A DNA stretch of 64,000 nt, from NCBI GenBank assembly GCA_020860245.1, contig JAJBUQ010000009.1, forward strand, positions 133,773 to 197,772, written 5' to 3'. The notes beneath the pieces were generated by a model. That model was not told the DNA's origin. It did no database searches and saw nothing but the letters and a program-made list of their open reading frames with translations. Positions 45,140 to 55,119 of the stretch are shown one piece after another. This DNA is from Rikenellaceae bacterium. Lineage in GTDB: Bacteria > Bacteroidota > Bacteroidia > Bacteroidales > Rikenellaceae. The first letter of the stretch is position 1. Each line of letters opens with the position of its first letter. Made by a program: the position numbers and the translations under genes.

Positions 45140-46377
45140 CCAAAGTTGTCGTACATTATATTTTCCGGCGGTACACCGAGATTATCCAGCATCACCGTTA
45201 CAGCAGCTGTCATCATCGGAGGACCGCAGAGATAATACTCTATATCTTCCGGAGCATCGTGGTTTTTAAGATATTGGTCATAAATAACCTGATGGATAAA
45301 TCCTATATAGCCAGTCCAGTTATCCTTCGGTTTAGGTTCGGATAAAGCGATATTAAATTTAAAATTAGGAAATTCTTTCTCGATCTTTTCAAATTGTTCC
45401 TCATAGAAAATTTCGCGTTTAGAGCGTGCACCATACCAAAACGTTACCGGAATGTCTGTTTTTTCAGTATGGAACATGTGGAAAATATGCGATCTCATAG
45501 GAGCCATACCTGCACCGCCGCCTATGAACATTTTCTCATTTTTGGTGTTTTTAATGAAAAATTCGCCGTAAGGTCCTGAAATAGTAATTTTGTCGCCCGG
45601 TTTTCTTGAAAATATATATGAAGAGCAAATTCCCGGATTCACGTTCATGAAGGCTCCGGCAGCCCTGTCCCAGGGCGGAGTAGCAATACGGATATTAAGC
45701 ATGATAATATTACCTTCCGCAGGGTGGTTAGCCATCGAGTAAGCCCTGAATGTATCTTCCGGATTATTGGTAACCAGGCCCCAGAGCTTCATGCTGTCCC
45801 ATTCATCGTGATATTCTTTTTCTATATCGAAATCGCTGAATTTGATCCCTTCGTATTTAGGAATATCGATCTGAATATATCCTCCTGAACGGAAGTTAAG
45901 ATTTTCTCCTTCCGGAAGCTTTACTACAAACTCTTTAATATATGTGGCAACATTTCTGTTGGAGACTACTTCGCATTTCCATTTCCTTACGCCGAGTACG
46001 CTCTCAGGAACTTTAATCTTCATGTCCGATTTAACTTTAACCTGACATCCGAGCCTCCAGTTTTGCTGCTGCTGCTTGCGTGTAAAGAAATTTACTTCAG
46101 TAGGGAGTATTTCTCCGCCACCCTCGACAACCTGACATTTACACATGCCGCATGACCCTCCGCCGCCACAGGCCGAGGGGAGGAAAATTTCATTATTGCT
46201 CAGTGTAGTAAGCAGGGTGTTGCCCTGTTCCGCGATGAGTTCTTTTTCACCGTCGTTTATATCCAACGTCACATTTCCTGACGGTATAAGTTTTGCTTTT
46301 GCATAGAGTAGCACCGCTACGAGCAATAGAGTGACTAAAAGAAAAGCAATTATTGATGTTATTATTGATAAGCCCAT
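45133..46377 (-). CDS. nqrF: Na+-translocating NADH:quinone reductase subunit F
   Basis: Entry subunit: takes electrons from NADH through FAD to a [2Fe-2S] cluster. One N-terminal membrane helix (about 5-26), then a ferredoxin domain with the cluster cysteines in SACGGGGSCGMCKCQV near residue 69 and the fourth in WRLGCQV near 110. The FAD/NAD(P) reductase part carries FRAYSMANHP near 210 and MFIGGGAGMAPMRSHIFHM near 284. 414 residues is normal. Last gene of nqrABCDEF. The C-terminus ends within a 16-bp tandem duplication. Confidence 0.97.
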   Translation of the reverse strand: MGLSIITSIIAFLLVTLLLVAVLLYAKAKLIPSGNVTLDINDGEKELIAEQGNTLLTTLSNNEIFLPSACGGGGSCGMCKCQVVEGGGEILPTEVNFFTRKQQQQNWRLGCQVKVKSDMKIKVPESVLGVRKWKCEVVSNRNVATYIKEFVVKLPEGENLNFRSGGYIQIDIPKYEGIKFSDFDIEKEYHDEWDSMKLWGLVTNNPEDTFRAYSMANHPAEGNIIMLNIRIATPPWDRAAGAFMNVNPGICSSYIFSRKPGDKITISGPYGEFFIKNTKNEKMFIGGGAGMAPMRSHIFHMFHTEKTDIPVTFWYGARSKREIFYEEQFEKIEKEFPNFKFNIALSEPKPKDNWTGYIGFIHQVIYDQYLKNHDAPEDIEYYLCGPPMMTAAVTVMLDNLGVPPENIMYDNFGA

Positions 46378-46388
46378 TTCCTGATCTT

Positions 46389-47006
46389 TTATATTTGAAT
46401 TCCGAGGAACGACATAAATGCAATTCCCATTAATCCGGTAATAATAAATGTTATTCCTACACCTTTTAGCGGAAGCGGTACGTTAGAATAAGTGATTTTC
46501 TCGCGGATCGCAGCCATCATTATAATAGCCAGCCACCATCCGATTCCTGAGCCGAATGCGAAAGTCGCAGCTTCCCCGATGTTAGCGTATTCCCTTTCAG
46601 GAAGGAACAGGGATGCACCCATGATGGCACAGTTTACCGCGATAAGCGGAAGAAATATCCCGAGCTGGTTGTAAAGAGCAGGTGCAAATCTTTCGATTAT
46701 CATCTCCACTAATTGTACGATCGAAGCTATTACTGCAATGAAAACAATGTATCGTAAAAAATCGAGATCTATGTGTGCATATTCTGGAGAAATCCAAGAT
46801 AACGCACCGGGCGATAAAACGTACTTAAGCAGCAGATAATTCACGGGGACAGTTATCAGCATTACGAAAATAACTGCAATACCGAGTCCCATCGCTGTTT
46901 TGACTGTTTTCGATACGGCAATATACGAACACATTCCGAAAAAGAATGCAAACACCATATTGTCTACGAAAATAGAACGTATAAATATACTTAATATATT
47001 TTCCAT
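46389..47006 (-). CDS. nqrE: Na+-translocating NADH:quinone reductase subunit E
   Basis: Integral membrane subunit of the sodium pump with six helices over 205 residues. Conserved segments are VDNMVFAFFFGMCSYIAVSKTVKTAMGLG near residue 14 and AVNCAIMGASLFLPER near 123, with the paired half-channel cysteines at C26 and C125 that hold an Fe centre between NqrD and NqrE in this enzyme class. Eleven bases upstream of nqrF and homologous to NqrD by internal pseudo-symmetry. Confidence 0.96.
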   Translation of the reverse strand: MENILSIFIRSIFVDNMVFAFFFGMCSYIAVSKTVKTAMGLGIAVIFVMLITVPVNYLLLKYVLSPGALSWISPEYAHIDLDFLRYIVFIAVIASIVQLVEMIIERFAPALYNQLGIFLPLIAVNCAIMGASLFLPEREYANIGEAATFAFGSGIGWWLAIIMMAAIREKITYSNVPLPLKGVGITFIITGLMGIAFMSFLGIQI

Positions 47007-47024
47007 AATATTTTAACTTAAATG

Positions 47025-47675
47025 TTACGCTTTCTTTTTAGAATTTGTGATCCATATTATGATGCCTACACATATCAAAGCCATCGGAGGAAGCAGCATA
47101 AGTCCGTTGTCGCTATAAAATCCTCCGTTGGATATGTACCATGAATCGGGAATTATCTTTACTCCCCAGATGCTTCCCGCCCCGAACAATTCTCGTACGA
47201 ATCCTAATATAATTAAGATAAGTCCGTAACCCAAACCGTTGCCGATTCCGTCGAGAAAAGACGGCCATGGGTTATTTGCTAAAGCGAATGCTTCGAGACG
47301 TCCCATGATTATACAGTTAGTTATTATTAAACCTACGTAAACAGACAATTGTTTGCTTACGTCATAAACATAGGCCTTGAGAATTTGATCCACAAGAATT
47401 ACCAGGGCCGCTACCACTACGAGCTGGACGATAATCCTAATGCGGGCAGGAATGGTATTTCTTAAAAGAGACACTATGAGATTTGCCATTGTAGTAACCG
47501 CAATAACTGACAATGCCATAACGAAGGCAGGCTTTAATTTTGCCGTAACGGCCAGAGCAGAACATATCCCAAGTATTTGGATAGTAATAGGGTTATTGCT
47601 TCCGAGAGGACTCAAAAAAATATTTCTGTTTTTAGCCGAAAATAAAGGCTCCTTTTCTGTATTATTCATCTTCAT
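47025..47675 (-). CDS. nqrD: Na+-translocating NADH:quinone reductase subunit D
   Basis: Membrane subunit that pairs with NqrE around the intramembrane Fe site and takes part in sodium translocation. Six hydrophobic segments; conserved blocks include [24 protein letters not shown] near residue 27 (with the half-channel cysteine) and [37 protein letters not shown] near 116. 216 residues. Its start overlaps the nqrC end by 14 bases, suggesting translational coupling. Confidence 0.96.
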   Translation of the reverse strand: MKMNNTEKEPLFSAKNRNIFLSPLGSNNPITIQILGICSALAVTAKLKPAFVMALSVIAVTTMANLIVSLLRNTIPARIRIIVQLVVVAALVILVDQILKAYVYDVSKQLSVYVGLIITNCIIMGRLEAFALANNPWPSFLDGIGNGLGYGLILIILGFVRELFGAGSIWGVKIIPDSWYISNGGFYSDNGLMLLPPMALICVGIIIWITNSKKKA

Positions 47676-48444
47676 TCGTATTTAACGGTTCAGATTCGAT
47701 TTCATTAACAGAAACAGCTATTTCTTCGTGTCTCTGCTTCGCTATGTACTCACCATAGTTCTTAAGACAATTTGCCAGCATGGTTTCTATTGCGCGGCTC
47801 GTTATCGTACCCCCTGAGATGGCGTCTACCGCATGAGCGTTGCCTTCCGCCCCTCCTTTAAGGACCGTGATCCCTACGAATCTGTCTCCGGAATAAATTT
47901 GCTTTCCTTTGAACTGGTTCTGGAATGCAGGCGTGGTAATTTCTGCCCCAAGCCCCGGCGTTTCGCTGGCATGATCGAGAATTATACCATAAATCGTGCT
48001 CCAATCCTCTTCAAGAGCCACATAGCCCCATACTGGCCCCCATAAACCGGACCCCCATGTTGGAAGTATGTAATATTTTTTGCCATCGACCGTCCCTTCG
48101 AAAACAGGAAGATTTCTTCCGGATTCAGGTTTATCGTATTCGGCTTTAAGATTAAGGAGAATTTCAAATGCATCGCCATTCGATACATTGCCGTCCGGCG
48201 TTACAGTGTAGGTATTCGAGATATAGCTATCATATTCTTCCGTTATATAAACGAATTTATCCTTAACTGAATTCGCTTCTTCGCCTTTACCGATGGACCG
48301 GAGTATATCACCCATTTTTTCCATCCTGACATTACTCGCCTGACGGTCTTTTAACTGCAGGGCTGCAAAGGAGAGAACCGCTGCCACGATTATAACCATG
48401 ACCGACGTATAGGTTATAATGTATTTATTACTGTTCTTATTCAT
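47662..48444 (-). CDS. nqrC: Na+-translocating NADH:quinone reductase subunit C
   Basis: Periplasm-facing flavoprotein anchored by one N-terminal helix (about 9-27). FMN attaches covalently to a threonine in the motif SGGTITS; here it is T213 in [15 protein letters not shown], with a Gly where many relatives have Ala. [18 protein letters not shown] near residue 130 and ETPGLGAEI near 160 are further family blocks. 260 residues. Covalent attachment needs an ApbE flavin transferase, which is not in the window. Seven bases after nqrB. Confidence 0.96.
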   Translation of the reverse strand: MNKNSNKYIITYTSVMVIIVAAVLSFAALQLKDRQASNVRMEKMGDILRSIGKGEEANSVKDKFVYITEEYDSYISNTYTVTPDGNVSNGDAFEILLNLKAEYDKPESGRNLPVFEGTVDGKKYYILPTWGSGLWGPVWGYVALEEDWSTIYGIILDHASETPGLGAEITTPAFQNQFKGKQIYSGDRFVGITVLKGGAEGNAHAVDAISGGTITSRAIETMLANCLKNYGEYIAKQRHEEIAVSVNEIESEPLNTNEDE

Positions 48445-48450
48445 CTTTAC

Positions 48451-49665
48451 TTAATTTACAGCGGTTTTTAAACGTTTTTTTCTTTTATTGACATTAGCCT
48501 GGACCACATAATGGTCGATAAGCGGAGTCATCGCATTCATAAACAGTATAGAGAGCATCATTCCTTCGGGGTAGCCCGGATTTAAAACCCTTAGTAATAC
48601 GGCAAGAACCCCGATGGAGAATCCATATATCCATTTGCCTGTATTGGTTTGTGAACCTGTAACCGGATCTGTCGCCATAAATACCGCTCCAAAGGCAAAT
48701 CCTCCTATTATAAGGTGGTAATAAGCAGGCATATCCATAATCGCATTCAAACCTATAAGGTTAAAAATCAAGCCCATTATATATCCTCCGGCGAACACAG
48801 ACAGCATTATCCTCCAACTTGCGACGCCAGTGAATAAAAGAAATAACGCACCTAACAGTATGGCAATAGTGGATGTTTCACCGATCGATCCCGGAATAGT
48901 TCCTATAATCCAATCGATAGGCGAACTTCCATTACTCCAATTTACTATTTCTGCCCCTTCACTGATAGTTGTCGTGACATCCGCTAACGGAGTTGCACCC
49001 GAATATGAATCCACAATATTTTCAGGTGCCTTGTTCAAGCCTGCTACCCAAACCTTATCTCCAGATATATAAGGAGTGTATGCGAAAAATATAAATGCAC
49101 GGGCGAGAAGGGCAGGGTTGAAAATATTCATTCCCGTCCCTCCGAATACTTCTTTGCCGATTATCACAGAGAATGCCGTAGCAACAGCAACCATCCAGAG
49201 CGGTACTTCGACAGGCATTACCAATGGAATAAGGAATCCTGTAACGAGGAAGCCTTCATTAACTTCGTGCCCCCTTATTTGGGCAAAGATAAACTCAATA
49301 CCTAATCCGACTACATAGGATACTATTATTATCGGTAATACCTTAAGCAATCCGAACCAGAAACATTTCCAGATGAGGTCGAAAGTATATGGATCACCCA
49401 CACTTATTTCTCCGAATACCCTGTAATGCTGTAAACCCACATTAAACATTCCGAATAAAAGCGCAGGAAGCAGCGCCACAATAACCATTGACATGGTCCG
49501 TTTGAGATCGATACTGTCTCTTATGTGACTGCCTGTATGTGTAACCGTATCCGGGACGAATAGAAACGTCTCGAATGCATCGAATGTCGCGTGGAGTTTT
49601 TCAAATTTTCCTCCTTTTTCGAAATTCGGTTTAACTCTATCTACTAAATTTCTTAGTGCTTTCAT
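48451..49665 (-). CDS. nqrB: Na+-translocating NADH:quinone reductase subunit B
   Basis: Large membrane subunit with about ten helices, a covalently bound FMN and riboflavin, and the quinone site. The flavinylated threonine is T225 in DSYSGATPLADVT. Other marks are HIRDSIDLKRTMSMVIVALLPALLFGMFN near residue 46, FGGTGMNIFNPALLARAFIFFAYT near 172 and FMATDPVTGSQTNTGKWIYG near 336. 404 residues is full length. 13 bases after nqrA. Confidence 0.97.
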   Translation of the reverse strand: MKALRNLVDRVKPNFEKGGKFEKLHATFDAFETFLFVPDTVTHTGSHIRDSIDLKRTMSMVIVALLPALLFGMFNVGLQHYRVFGEISVGDPYTFDLIWKCFWFGLLKVLPIIIVSYVVGLGIEFIFAQIRGHEVNEGFLVTGFLIPLVMPVEVPLWMVAVATAFSVIIGKEVFGGTGMNIFNPALLARAFIFFAYTPYISGDKVWVAGLNKAPENIVDSYSGATPLADVTTTISEGAEIVNWSNGSSPIDWIIGTIPGSIGETSTIAILLGALFLLFTGVASWRIMLSVFAGGYIMGLIFNLIGLNAIMDMPAYYHLIIGGFAFGAVFMATDPVTGSQTNTGKWIYGFSIGVLAVLLRVLNPGYPEGMMLSILFMNAMTPLIDHYVVQANVNKRKKRLKTAVN

Positions 49666-49678
49666 GTTTAAACTGCTA

Positions 49679-51040
49679 TTAGTTAAGCTCTTTGATCATG
49701 GCATTTATACCTTCTCTCAAAATAGCCTGCATTTCGGTTTTGGAAGGGTCGACAAACTCACAAAGAGCGATATCTTCTTCGATAACCTCATAAATCCCGA
49801 GATTTTCCATTTTATCGATATCTCCGGCCATAATAGCCTTTAGAAGATAAATAGGATATATATTCATGGGAAAATACTTTTCGTATATCCCTGTCATAAC
49901 AAGGGCTCTCTCGCCTCCGTTCATGTTGGTATCCAGGTCGTACTTTTTTTTAGGCCTCAGCCACGAGAAGTAGCTTCGCGAAGTCGAGAATTTATTGAAT
50001 CTCGGAGCTATCCAGCCCAGCATTTCGTATTTATCTCCTTCGGGAATTACCGTTATCTGATTGGAGTAGAATCCGATATAGCCGCTTTCTTCAACCTTTT
50101 GTCCGGTAAGAACGTTCCCGCTGATTATTCGGACGGAATCGCCGCTTTTTTGTGGTTTTATCCGTCCCTGTACAATGCTGCTTATGCTTGCGCCTCCGAT
50201 GATCGTGTAATATTGCGGATTTTCAATCTGTGACCCGGTAAGGGCTATAGTTTTAGTCATATCCACCTTGCCGGTTTTAATGAAGCGTCCTAATATGGCG
50301 AGATTCTGAATATCTATCGTCCACACGACCTCGCCCTTATTGATTGGAGAGAGATTATTAATCTGAACCCCTACGTTGCCCGTTGGATGAGGACCTTCGA
50401 ATAAATGAATTTTAGCTCCTTTGACCTTATTCAGTACTCCGGTCTCGCTGTCGGCATTGAGGCTTAAATTAACCTCGCCTGAGGTTAGTTTTGCCAGAGC
50501 TTCCAGACCCACTTGAATGTTGTCACCCTCTTTTTTTAACACGAAGTTCATATCCGGAGCAAGAGGCGCGGTGTCGAACCCTGAAATAAAAATGGACTTG
50601 GGAGAATCTTCCGGATTTGCAACGATGCCGTAAGGTCGTTGAATGATGAAGTTCCATAATCCCGAGTCCAACAGAAGTTTTGTGAGTTCTTCTTTTTTTA
50701 GATCCCTTGTGGGTTTTACAGGGAACTCTTTAGATTCGTTTTTACCGTCAGACGTTACTACGACTTCGAGTATTTTCCTTTTTTCTCCACGATTAATCGA
50801 CGATACGGTACCGCTTACAGGGGATGTTACTACCCATTCCGGACGGTATTTATCGAAGAGCAGAGGAGAACCCGCAGCAACTACATCTCCTTGTTTGACC
50901 AGCAGTTTCGGGGTAAACCCCTTGAAGTCGTCCGGTTTTACGGCGTACTTGTCTGCTGTCGGCAGCTGCATGACCGATTCCGTCGCAGCACCTTCAAGAG
51001 AAATGTCGAGACCTTTTTTGATTCTAATCACGTTCGACAT
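49679..51040 (-). CDS. nqrA: Na+-translocating NADH:quinone reductase subunit A
   Basis: Cytoplasmic subunit that helps bind quinone. The N-terminal biotinyl-lipoyl-like region with IKKGLDISLEGAA and KQGDVVAAGSPLLFDKYRPEWVVTSPVSGTVSSINRGEKRKILEV is characteristic, and the central part has FEGPHPTGNVGVQINNLSPINKGEVVWTID near residue 213. 453 residues is normal. First gene of the six-gene operon; the promoter box is 37 bases upstream. There are no TM segments, as expected. Confidence 0.97.
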   Translation of the reverse strand: MSNVIRIKKGLDISLEGAATESVMQLPTADKYAVKPDDFKGFTPKLLVKQGDVVAAGSPLLFDKYRPEWVVTSPVSGTVSSINRGEKRKILEVVVTSDGKNESKEFPVKPTRDLKKEELTKLLLDSGLWNFIIQRPYGIVANPEDSPKSIFISGFDTAPLAPDMNFVLKKEGDNIQVGLEALAKLTSGEVNLSLNADSETGVLNKVKGAKIHLFEGPHPTGNVGVQINNLSPINKGEVVWTIDIQNLAILGRFIKTGKVDMTKTIALTGSQIENPQYYTIIGGASISSIVQGRIKPQKSGDSVRIISGNVLTGQKVEESGYIGFYSNQITVIPEGDKYEMLGWIAPRFNKFSTSRSYFSWLRPKKKYDLDTNMNGGERALVMTGIYEKYFPMNIYPIYLLKAIMAGDIDKMENLGIYEVIEEDIALCEFVDPSKTEMQAILREGINAMIKELN

Positions 51041-51076
51041 AATTATACTAATAATTTTAATTGAAAATCAGATTCG

Positions 51077-51084
51077 CAAAGGTA
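51077..51084 (-). promoter_or_regulatory. -7 promoter box for the nqr operon
   Basis: Minus-strand TACCTTTG, exact TAnnTTTG, 37 bases before nqrA. The divergent gap of 193 bases to parA is very AT-rich, with long T runs at 51107-51155; no further gene or clear parS site was found in it. Confidence 0.6.
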
Positions 51085-51204
51085 ATCTTTTCTGAAATTA
51101 TATGGATTTTTTTTATTAACTTTTTTTAATAATTTATTATATTTTTTAACCCGCATGATAACGCCGAATTTCAGTAAAGGATTTTTTATAAAACATATTT
51201 CCTA

Positions 51205-51212
51205 TATATTTA
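51205..51212 (+). promoter_or_regulatory. -7-like box for the parA operon
   Basis: TATATTTA, one base off TAnnTTTG, ends 22 bases before the parA ATG. A T-run about 20 bases upstream could serve as a weak -33. Confidence 0.4.
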
Positions 51213-51233
51213 CATATTAATTATAAGCAGATC

Positions 51234-52001
51234 ATGGGTAAAATTATTTCCTTTGCAAACCAGAAAGGCGGCGTTGGCAAGACTACTACGACTATAAATC
51301 TTGCAGCCAGTCTGGCGGTATTGGAAAAGAAGGTGCTTATCGTGGATGCCGACCCTCAGGCTAATGCCACGTCGGGGCTCGGATTCGAAATAAATGAAAA
51401 TAATATATATAGCTGTCTGGTCGGGACATGTTCCGTACCGGAATCCGTTATGCAGAATAAAGACATCGAAAACCTCTACTTGATACCGTCGAGCATAAAT
51501 CTTGTTGCGGCGGAAGAGGATCTACGCAATATGGAGAACGGACAATTCCGCATGAAGACCATTCTGGAAGAAATAAAAGGGGATTACGACTATATATTCA
51601 TAGACTGTTCGCCGTCTTTGGGGTTACTTACCCTAAATTCTATTATTGCTTCCGACAGCGTTATAATACCGGTTCAGTGCGAATATCTTGCATTGGAAGG
51701 GTTAGGGAAGATACTTAACACGATAAAAATGACTAAAGACCACCTTAACCCTAATCTGGATATAGAAGGATTTTTACTCACTATGTACGATTCGAGACTT
51801 AAACTTGCGAATCAGGTCGTGGATGAAGTAAGAAAACATTTCGGTCCGCTGACCTTTGAAACGGTGATACAAAGGAATACCCGTCTGAGCGAAGCTCCGA
51901 GTTATGGTAAGCCCGTTCTTCTTCACGATGCCTCATGTACCGGTGCGGTCAATTATCTGAATCTCGCAAGGGAATTTTTAAGAAATAACAACATAAACTG
52001 A
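51234..52001 (+). CDS. parA: Chromosome-partitioning ATPase ParA (Soj)
   Basis: Walker-type ATPase that moves ParB-bound origins over the nucleoid. The deviant Walker A motif is KGGVGKTTTTINLAASLA at residue 11, then VDADPQANATSGLG near 38 and YIFIDCSPSLGLLTLN near 115. 255 residues, the chromosomal short form with no N-terminal helix-turn-helix. Followed one base later by parB. Its partners suggest the replication origin may be not far away, but none is visible in the window. Confidence 0.96.
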   Translation: MGKIISFANQKGGVGKTTTTINLAASLAVLEKKVLIVDADPQANATSGLGFEINENNIYSCLVGTCSVPESVMQNKDIENLYLIPSSINLVAAEEDLRNMENGQFRMKTILEEIKGDYDYIFIDCSPSLGLLTLNSIIASDSVIIPVQCEYLALEGLGKILNTIKMTKDHLNPNLDIEGFLLTMYDSRLKLANQVVDEVRKHFGPLTFETVIQRNTRLSEAPSYGKPVLLHDASCTGAVNYLNLAREFLRNNNIN

Positions 52002-52002
52002 T

Positions 52003-52881
52003 ATGAAGACAAAACCTAAAGGTTTAGGACGCGGTCTGGAGTCGATTTTTGACATGGAAAAACTAAATATTCCGGATAAATTGAAAGAATCCGGAATAGA
52101 CGAAATAGATATAGAAAAACTAATACCGAACGCACAACAGCCGAGAACTGACTTTAACGACGAGAGTCTGAATGAACTTGCGGAATCCATTAAATATTTA
52201 GGAATAATACAGCCCTTAACCGTTAAAAAAGAAAAGGACGGGAAATATTTAATTATAAGCGGGGAACGGAGATACCGCGCATCCAAGCTTGCTGGATTGA
52301 AAAAAATTCCTGCCTATATCAGGGATGTGAACGACCAGACTCTTCTTGAAATGTCGCTGGTGGAAAACATTCAGCGTGAGGATCTTAACGCAGTAGAGAT
52401 CGCTCTCAGCCTCCAGCGTCTGGTAGATGAATGCGGTATGACGCAAGAGGGACTTGCCGAACGTGTAGGCAAAAAAAGATCAACTGTGGCTAATTATCTT
52501 CGTCTTCTTAAATTGCCTGCGGAAGTCCAGCTTGCCGTTAAGCACGATCTTATATCGATGGGACATGCGAGGGCACTGGTAAATATCGAATCTAAAGCCA
52601 AGCAAATAAATATATTGAACCGGATTATCAAAAATAATCTCCCCGTAAGACAGGTCGAAGAGATTATCGCCAATCTACGAAGTAAGAAGTCCGGTAAAAA
52701 AGAGATAGTTGAAGAGGATTATCCTCAGGAGTATATACGCTTGATTGAGCATCTCGAAACGTTCTTCAATCAGGATATCTCCATAAAACGCGGAAGCAGA
52801 GGTAAAGGAAAAATTATAATAGAATTTAAATCCGACGAGGACATTCAGAATTTTCTGGAAAAATTTGACAGTATAAGATAA
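52003..52881 (+). CDS. parB: Chromosome-partitioning protein ParB (Spo0J)
   Basis: CTP-dependent DNA clamp that loads at parS. The N-terminal KPKGLGRGLESIF is the ParA-contact peptide. The ParB/Sulfiredoxin domain holds the C-box ISGERRYRASKLAGLKKIPAYI near residue 86, then the NIQREDLNAVEIA segment and a helix-turn-helix (GLAERVGKKRSTVANYLRLLKLP near 150). The C-terminal dimer domain ends at residue 292. Standard length. Tightly coupled with parA and DUF5683. Confidence 0.96.
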   Translation: MKTKPKGLGRGLESIFDMEKLNIPDKLKESGIDEIDIEKLIPNAQQPRTDFNDESLNELAESIKYLGIIQPLTVKKEKDGKYLIISGERRYRASKLAGLKKIPAYIRDVNDQTLLEMSLVENIQREDLNAVEIALSLQRLVDECGMTQEGLAERVGKKRSTVANYLRLLKLPAEVQLAVKHDLISMGHARALVNIESKAKQINILNRIIKNNLPVRQVEEIIANLRSKKSGKKEIVEEDYPQEYIRLIEHLETFFNQDISIKRGSRGKGKIIIEFKSDEDIQNFLEKFDSIR

Positions 52882-52885
52882 TTTT

Positions 52886-53842
52886 ATGAAATTTAGATAC
52901 CTGAAAATACTGCTTATATTTTTTTTGGTAAGTTCCGTAACCATTAATTTGTGTTATTGTCAAGAGCGGGGGTTGGTATCCGGAGGAGTCCTTCAGCAGG
53001 AAGACAAATCCGGCGATACATTATTGATAAATGAAATCCGCCTTCAGTCGCCCATATTTAAGGATACCATGGGGCTCTCGCGTATGTCCGCGATATCGAT
53101 AGTGGCTCCCGGTTTCTCTCAACTCTATAATAAACAATACTGGAAAATACCGGTGCTCTATGGAGCCGTAGGGGGATTCTCTCTTCTTTATGTAGATGCT
53201 AACAAGAATTACAAAAAATATAAAAGGCGGTATGACGACATTCGTTTTACCGAAGGAGCTACGCGGCAGCAGATCGATCCAGTTCAAACTAAAATGATAA
53301 ATTACAATACCCAGAGGCAGGTATATATGATAGGTGCAGCCTTCACATATCTCTATTTTTTGGGTGATGGAGTAATAAATTATCCCCATATGACTACTCC
53401 GGCTAAACGCGCTACAACTCTTGCCATGATTTTTCCCGGTGCGGGTCAAATGTATAATAAGAGTTACTGGAAGGTTCCGATCGTTATAGGGGCGTTCGCT
53501 ACCATGGGTTATATTATCGACTTCAACAGTAGGGGATATAACAGGTTTAAAGAGGCATACAACCGTTATCCGAATGATGAATTCAGTGGAAGGTATCCCC
53601 AGAGTACGTTGCAGAACCTAAGGGATCAATATAGACGAAACCGAGATTTAAGTATTATACTTACTTGTGCGGTTTATATTCTCAGTGTGGTTGAAGCCCA
53701 TGTGGATGCATATATGAAGGATTACGATATAAGCGATGACCTGACTCTCCGTGTGGAACCTACCTTAATAGATGTTTCGGGATTAAAAGCGAGTAACGGA
53801 TCATCGTCTGGATTCGGATTGGCAATGAGAATTAATTTTTAA
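52886..53842 (+). CDS. DUF5683 family membrane protein
   Basis: 318 residues. A signal peptide or anchor occupies residues 4-25 (LKILLIFFLVSSVTINLCYC). Family marks are MSAISIVAPGFSQLYNKQYWKIPVLYGAVGGFSLLYVDAN near residue 67 and the internal repeat AMIFPGAGQMYNKSYWKVPIVIGAFATMGYIIDF near 177, each with a PGxxQxYNKxYWK motif followed by a hydrophobic helix. Function is unknown. In Bacteroidales this gene regularly lies between parB and mltD, as here, so a link to cell cycle or envelope is plausible. Confidence 0.88.
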   Translation: MKFRYLKILLIFFLVSSVTINLCYCQERGLVSGGVLQQEDKSGDTLLINEIRLQSPIFKDTMGLSRMSAISIVAPGFSQLYNKQYWKIPVLYGAVGGFSLLYVDANKNYKKYKRRYDDIRFTEGATRQQIDPVQTKMINYNTQRQVYMIGAAFTYLYFLGDGVINYPHMTTPAKRATTLAMIFPGAGQMYNKSYWKVPIVIGAFATMGYIIDFNSRGYNRFKEAYNRYPNDEFSGRYPQSTLQNLRDQYRRNRDLSIILTCAVYILSVVEAHVDAYMKDYDISDDLTLRVEPTLIDVSGLKASNGSSSGFGLAMRINF

Positions 53843-53855
53843 AAGAAACAGCATA

Positions 53856-55112
53856 ATGAAAAGAATTACTTTTTGCTTGTTAATTTTTATAGTAACAGCA
53901 GCAGTTGCTATTGGTTCTGATAACGAGATGCTTTACGGACAGCTCAATATTAAATATACTCCGGAACAATACGATTCTCTGCTGTCTAATTATTATGAAA
54001 CCAGTATTTTGAGCTCTTATGACGAATATTTTGAAAAATTTATAGATATAGATCTCGACTCGGTGGTCGATACCGGCAATATTGCGGATTCCATATACGA
54101 GGCAAGACTTAAAATGATAGCTTCGGTAATTCCGCTGCCTTATAACGATATTGTCCGTAAGTATATAATAACCTATACTACGAGGCTTAACCGTAATATG
54201 TCCAATATTCTCGGACTTGCCAAATATTACTTCCCACTGTTCGAAGAAGAATTGGACAGACAGGGATTGTCGGAAGAGTTAAAAATATTGCCTGTAATCG
54301 AATCCGCACTTTATCCTAAAGCCGTATCGCGTGCCGGAGCAACAGGTCTGTGGCAATTTATGCTTGCGACCGGTAAAGGCGTAGGACTTGAAATAAACTC
54401 GTTTGTGGACGAGAGAATGGATCCGATTGCCTCCACTAAAGCGGCATGTTTATATCTGAGCCAATTATATTCTATATACGAAGATTGGACGCTGGCGTTA
54501 GCTGCATATAACTGCGGACCGGGGAATGTAAACAAGGCATTGAAGCGAGTTCCTAACGCACAGACATTCTGGGATATTTACGATTATCTACCTCGTGAGA
54601 CACGGGGTTATATTCCCAGCTTCATAGCGGCGACATACGCATATACATTCCATAAGGTGCATAATATCGACCCTGTACTACCGGTATTACCGATAACGAC
54701 AGATACCGTGTCGGTGAAAAAGATGCTTCACCTTGAACAAATCGCCTCTACAATAGATATATCTATAAACATATTAAGGGAATTGAATCCGCATTATAAG
54801 ATGGATATAATTCCTAATCCGGTAGAGAAAAACTACGCAGTCATATTGCCGCAGCAAGGAATTTCGGCCTTTATAGAAAAAGAAAACGAGATATATTCGA
54901 AAGATACGTTATATCTGAAAAAGTATATCGATACCAAAACCGGTAAATTTGTTGATCCGGTAAAAACCCAACGCACGTATAAAGTAAAAAAGAATGATGT
55001 TCTCAGTAAAATCGCAAGGCAGCACGGGGTTACGGTTGCAGCGATAATGAGAGAAAATAATCTTAAAAATGCCAATTTCCTACGAATAGGGCAGGTGTTG
55101 AAGATCCCGTAA
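53856..55112 (+). CDS. mltD: Membrane-bound lytic transglycosylase MltD-like with LysM
   Basis: Cleaves peptidoglycan glycan strands to anhydro-muropeptides. A signal peptide (residues 1-20) precedes an SLT domain with the catalytic glutamate in VIESALYPKAVSRAGATGLWQFM near residue 149 and the LALAAYNCGPGNVNKAL block near 211. A LysM repeat (YKVKKNDVLSKIARQHGVTVAAIMRENNL...GQVLKIP) ends the 418 residues; a second, weaker one may lie near 290-330. Last gene of the parA operon. It converges on glsB with a seven-base gap. Confidence 0.93.
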   Translation: MKRITFCLLIFIVTAAVAIGSDNEMLYGQLNIKYTPEQYDSLLSNYYETSILSSYDEYFEKFIDIDLDSVVDTGNIADSIYEARLKMIASVIPLPYNDIVRKYIITYTTRLNRNMSNILGLAKYYFPLFEEELDRQGLSEELKILPVIESALYPKAVSRAGATGLWQFMLATGKGVGLEINSFVDERMDPIASTKAACLYLSQLYSIYEDWTLALAAYNCGPGNVNKALKRVPNAQTFWDIYDYLPRETRGYIPSFIAATYAYTFHKVHNIDPVLPVLPITTDTVSVKKMLHLEQIASTIDISINILRELNPHYKMDIIPNPVEKNYAVILPQQGISAFIEKENEIYSKDTLYLKKYIDTKTGKFVDPVKTQRTYKVKKNDVLSKIARQHGVTVAAIMRENNLKNANFLRIGQVLKIP

Positions 55113-55119
55113 AAATAGT

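Noticed and set aside
43036-51040. Horizontal transfer of the nqr operon
   Set aside because: Base and codon use, promoter type and gene order match the rest of the window and the phylum norm.
51041-51233. Replication origin in the AT-rich gap between nqrA and parA
   Set aside because: The gap has long T runs but no recognisable DnaA-box cluster (TTATCCACA-like), and dnaA is not near.
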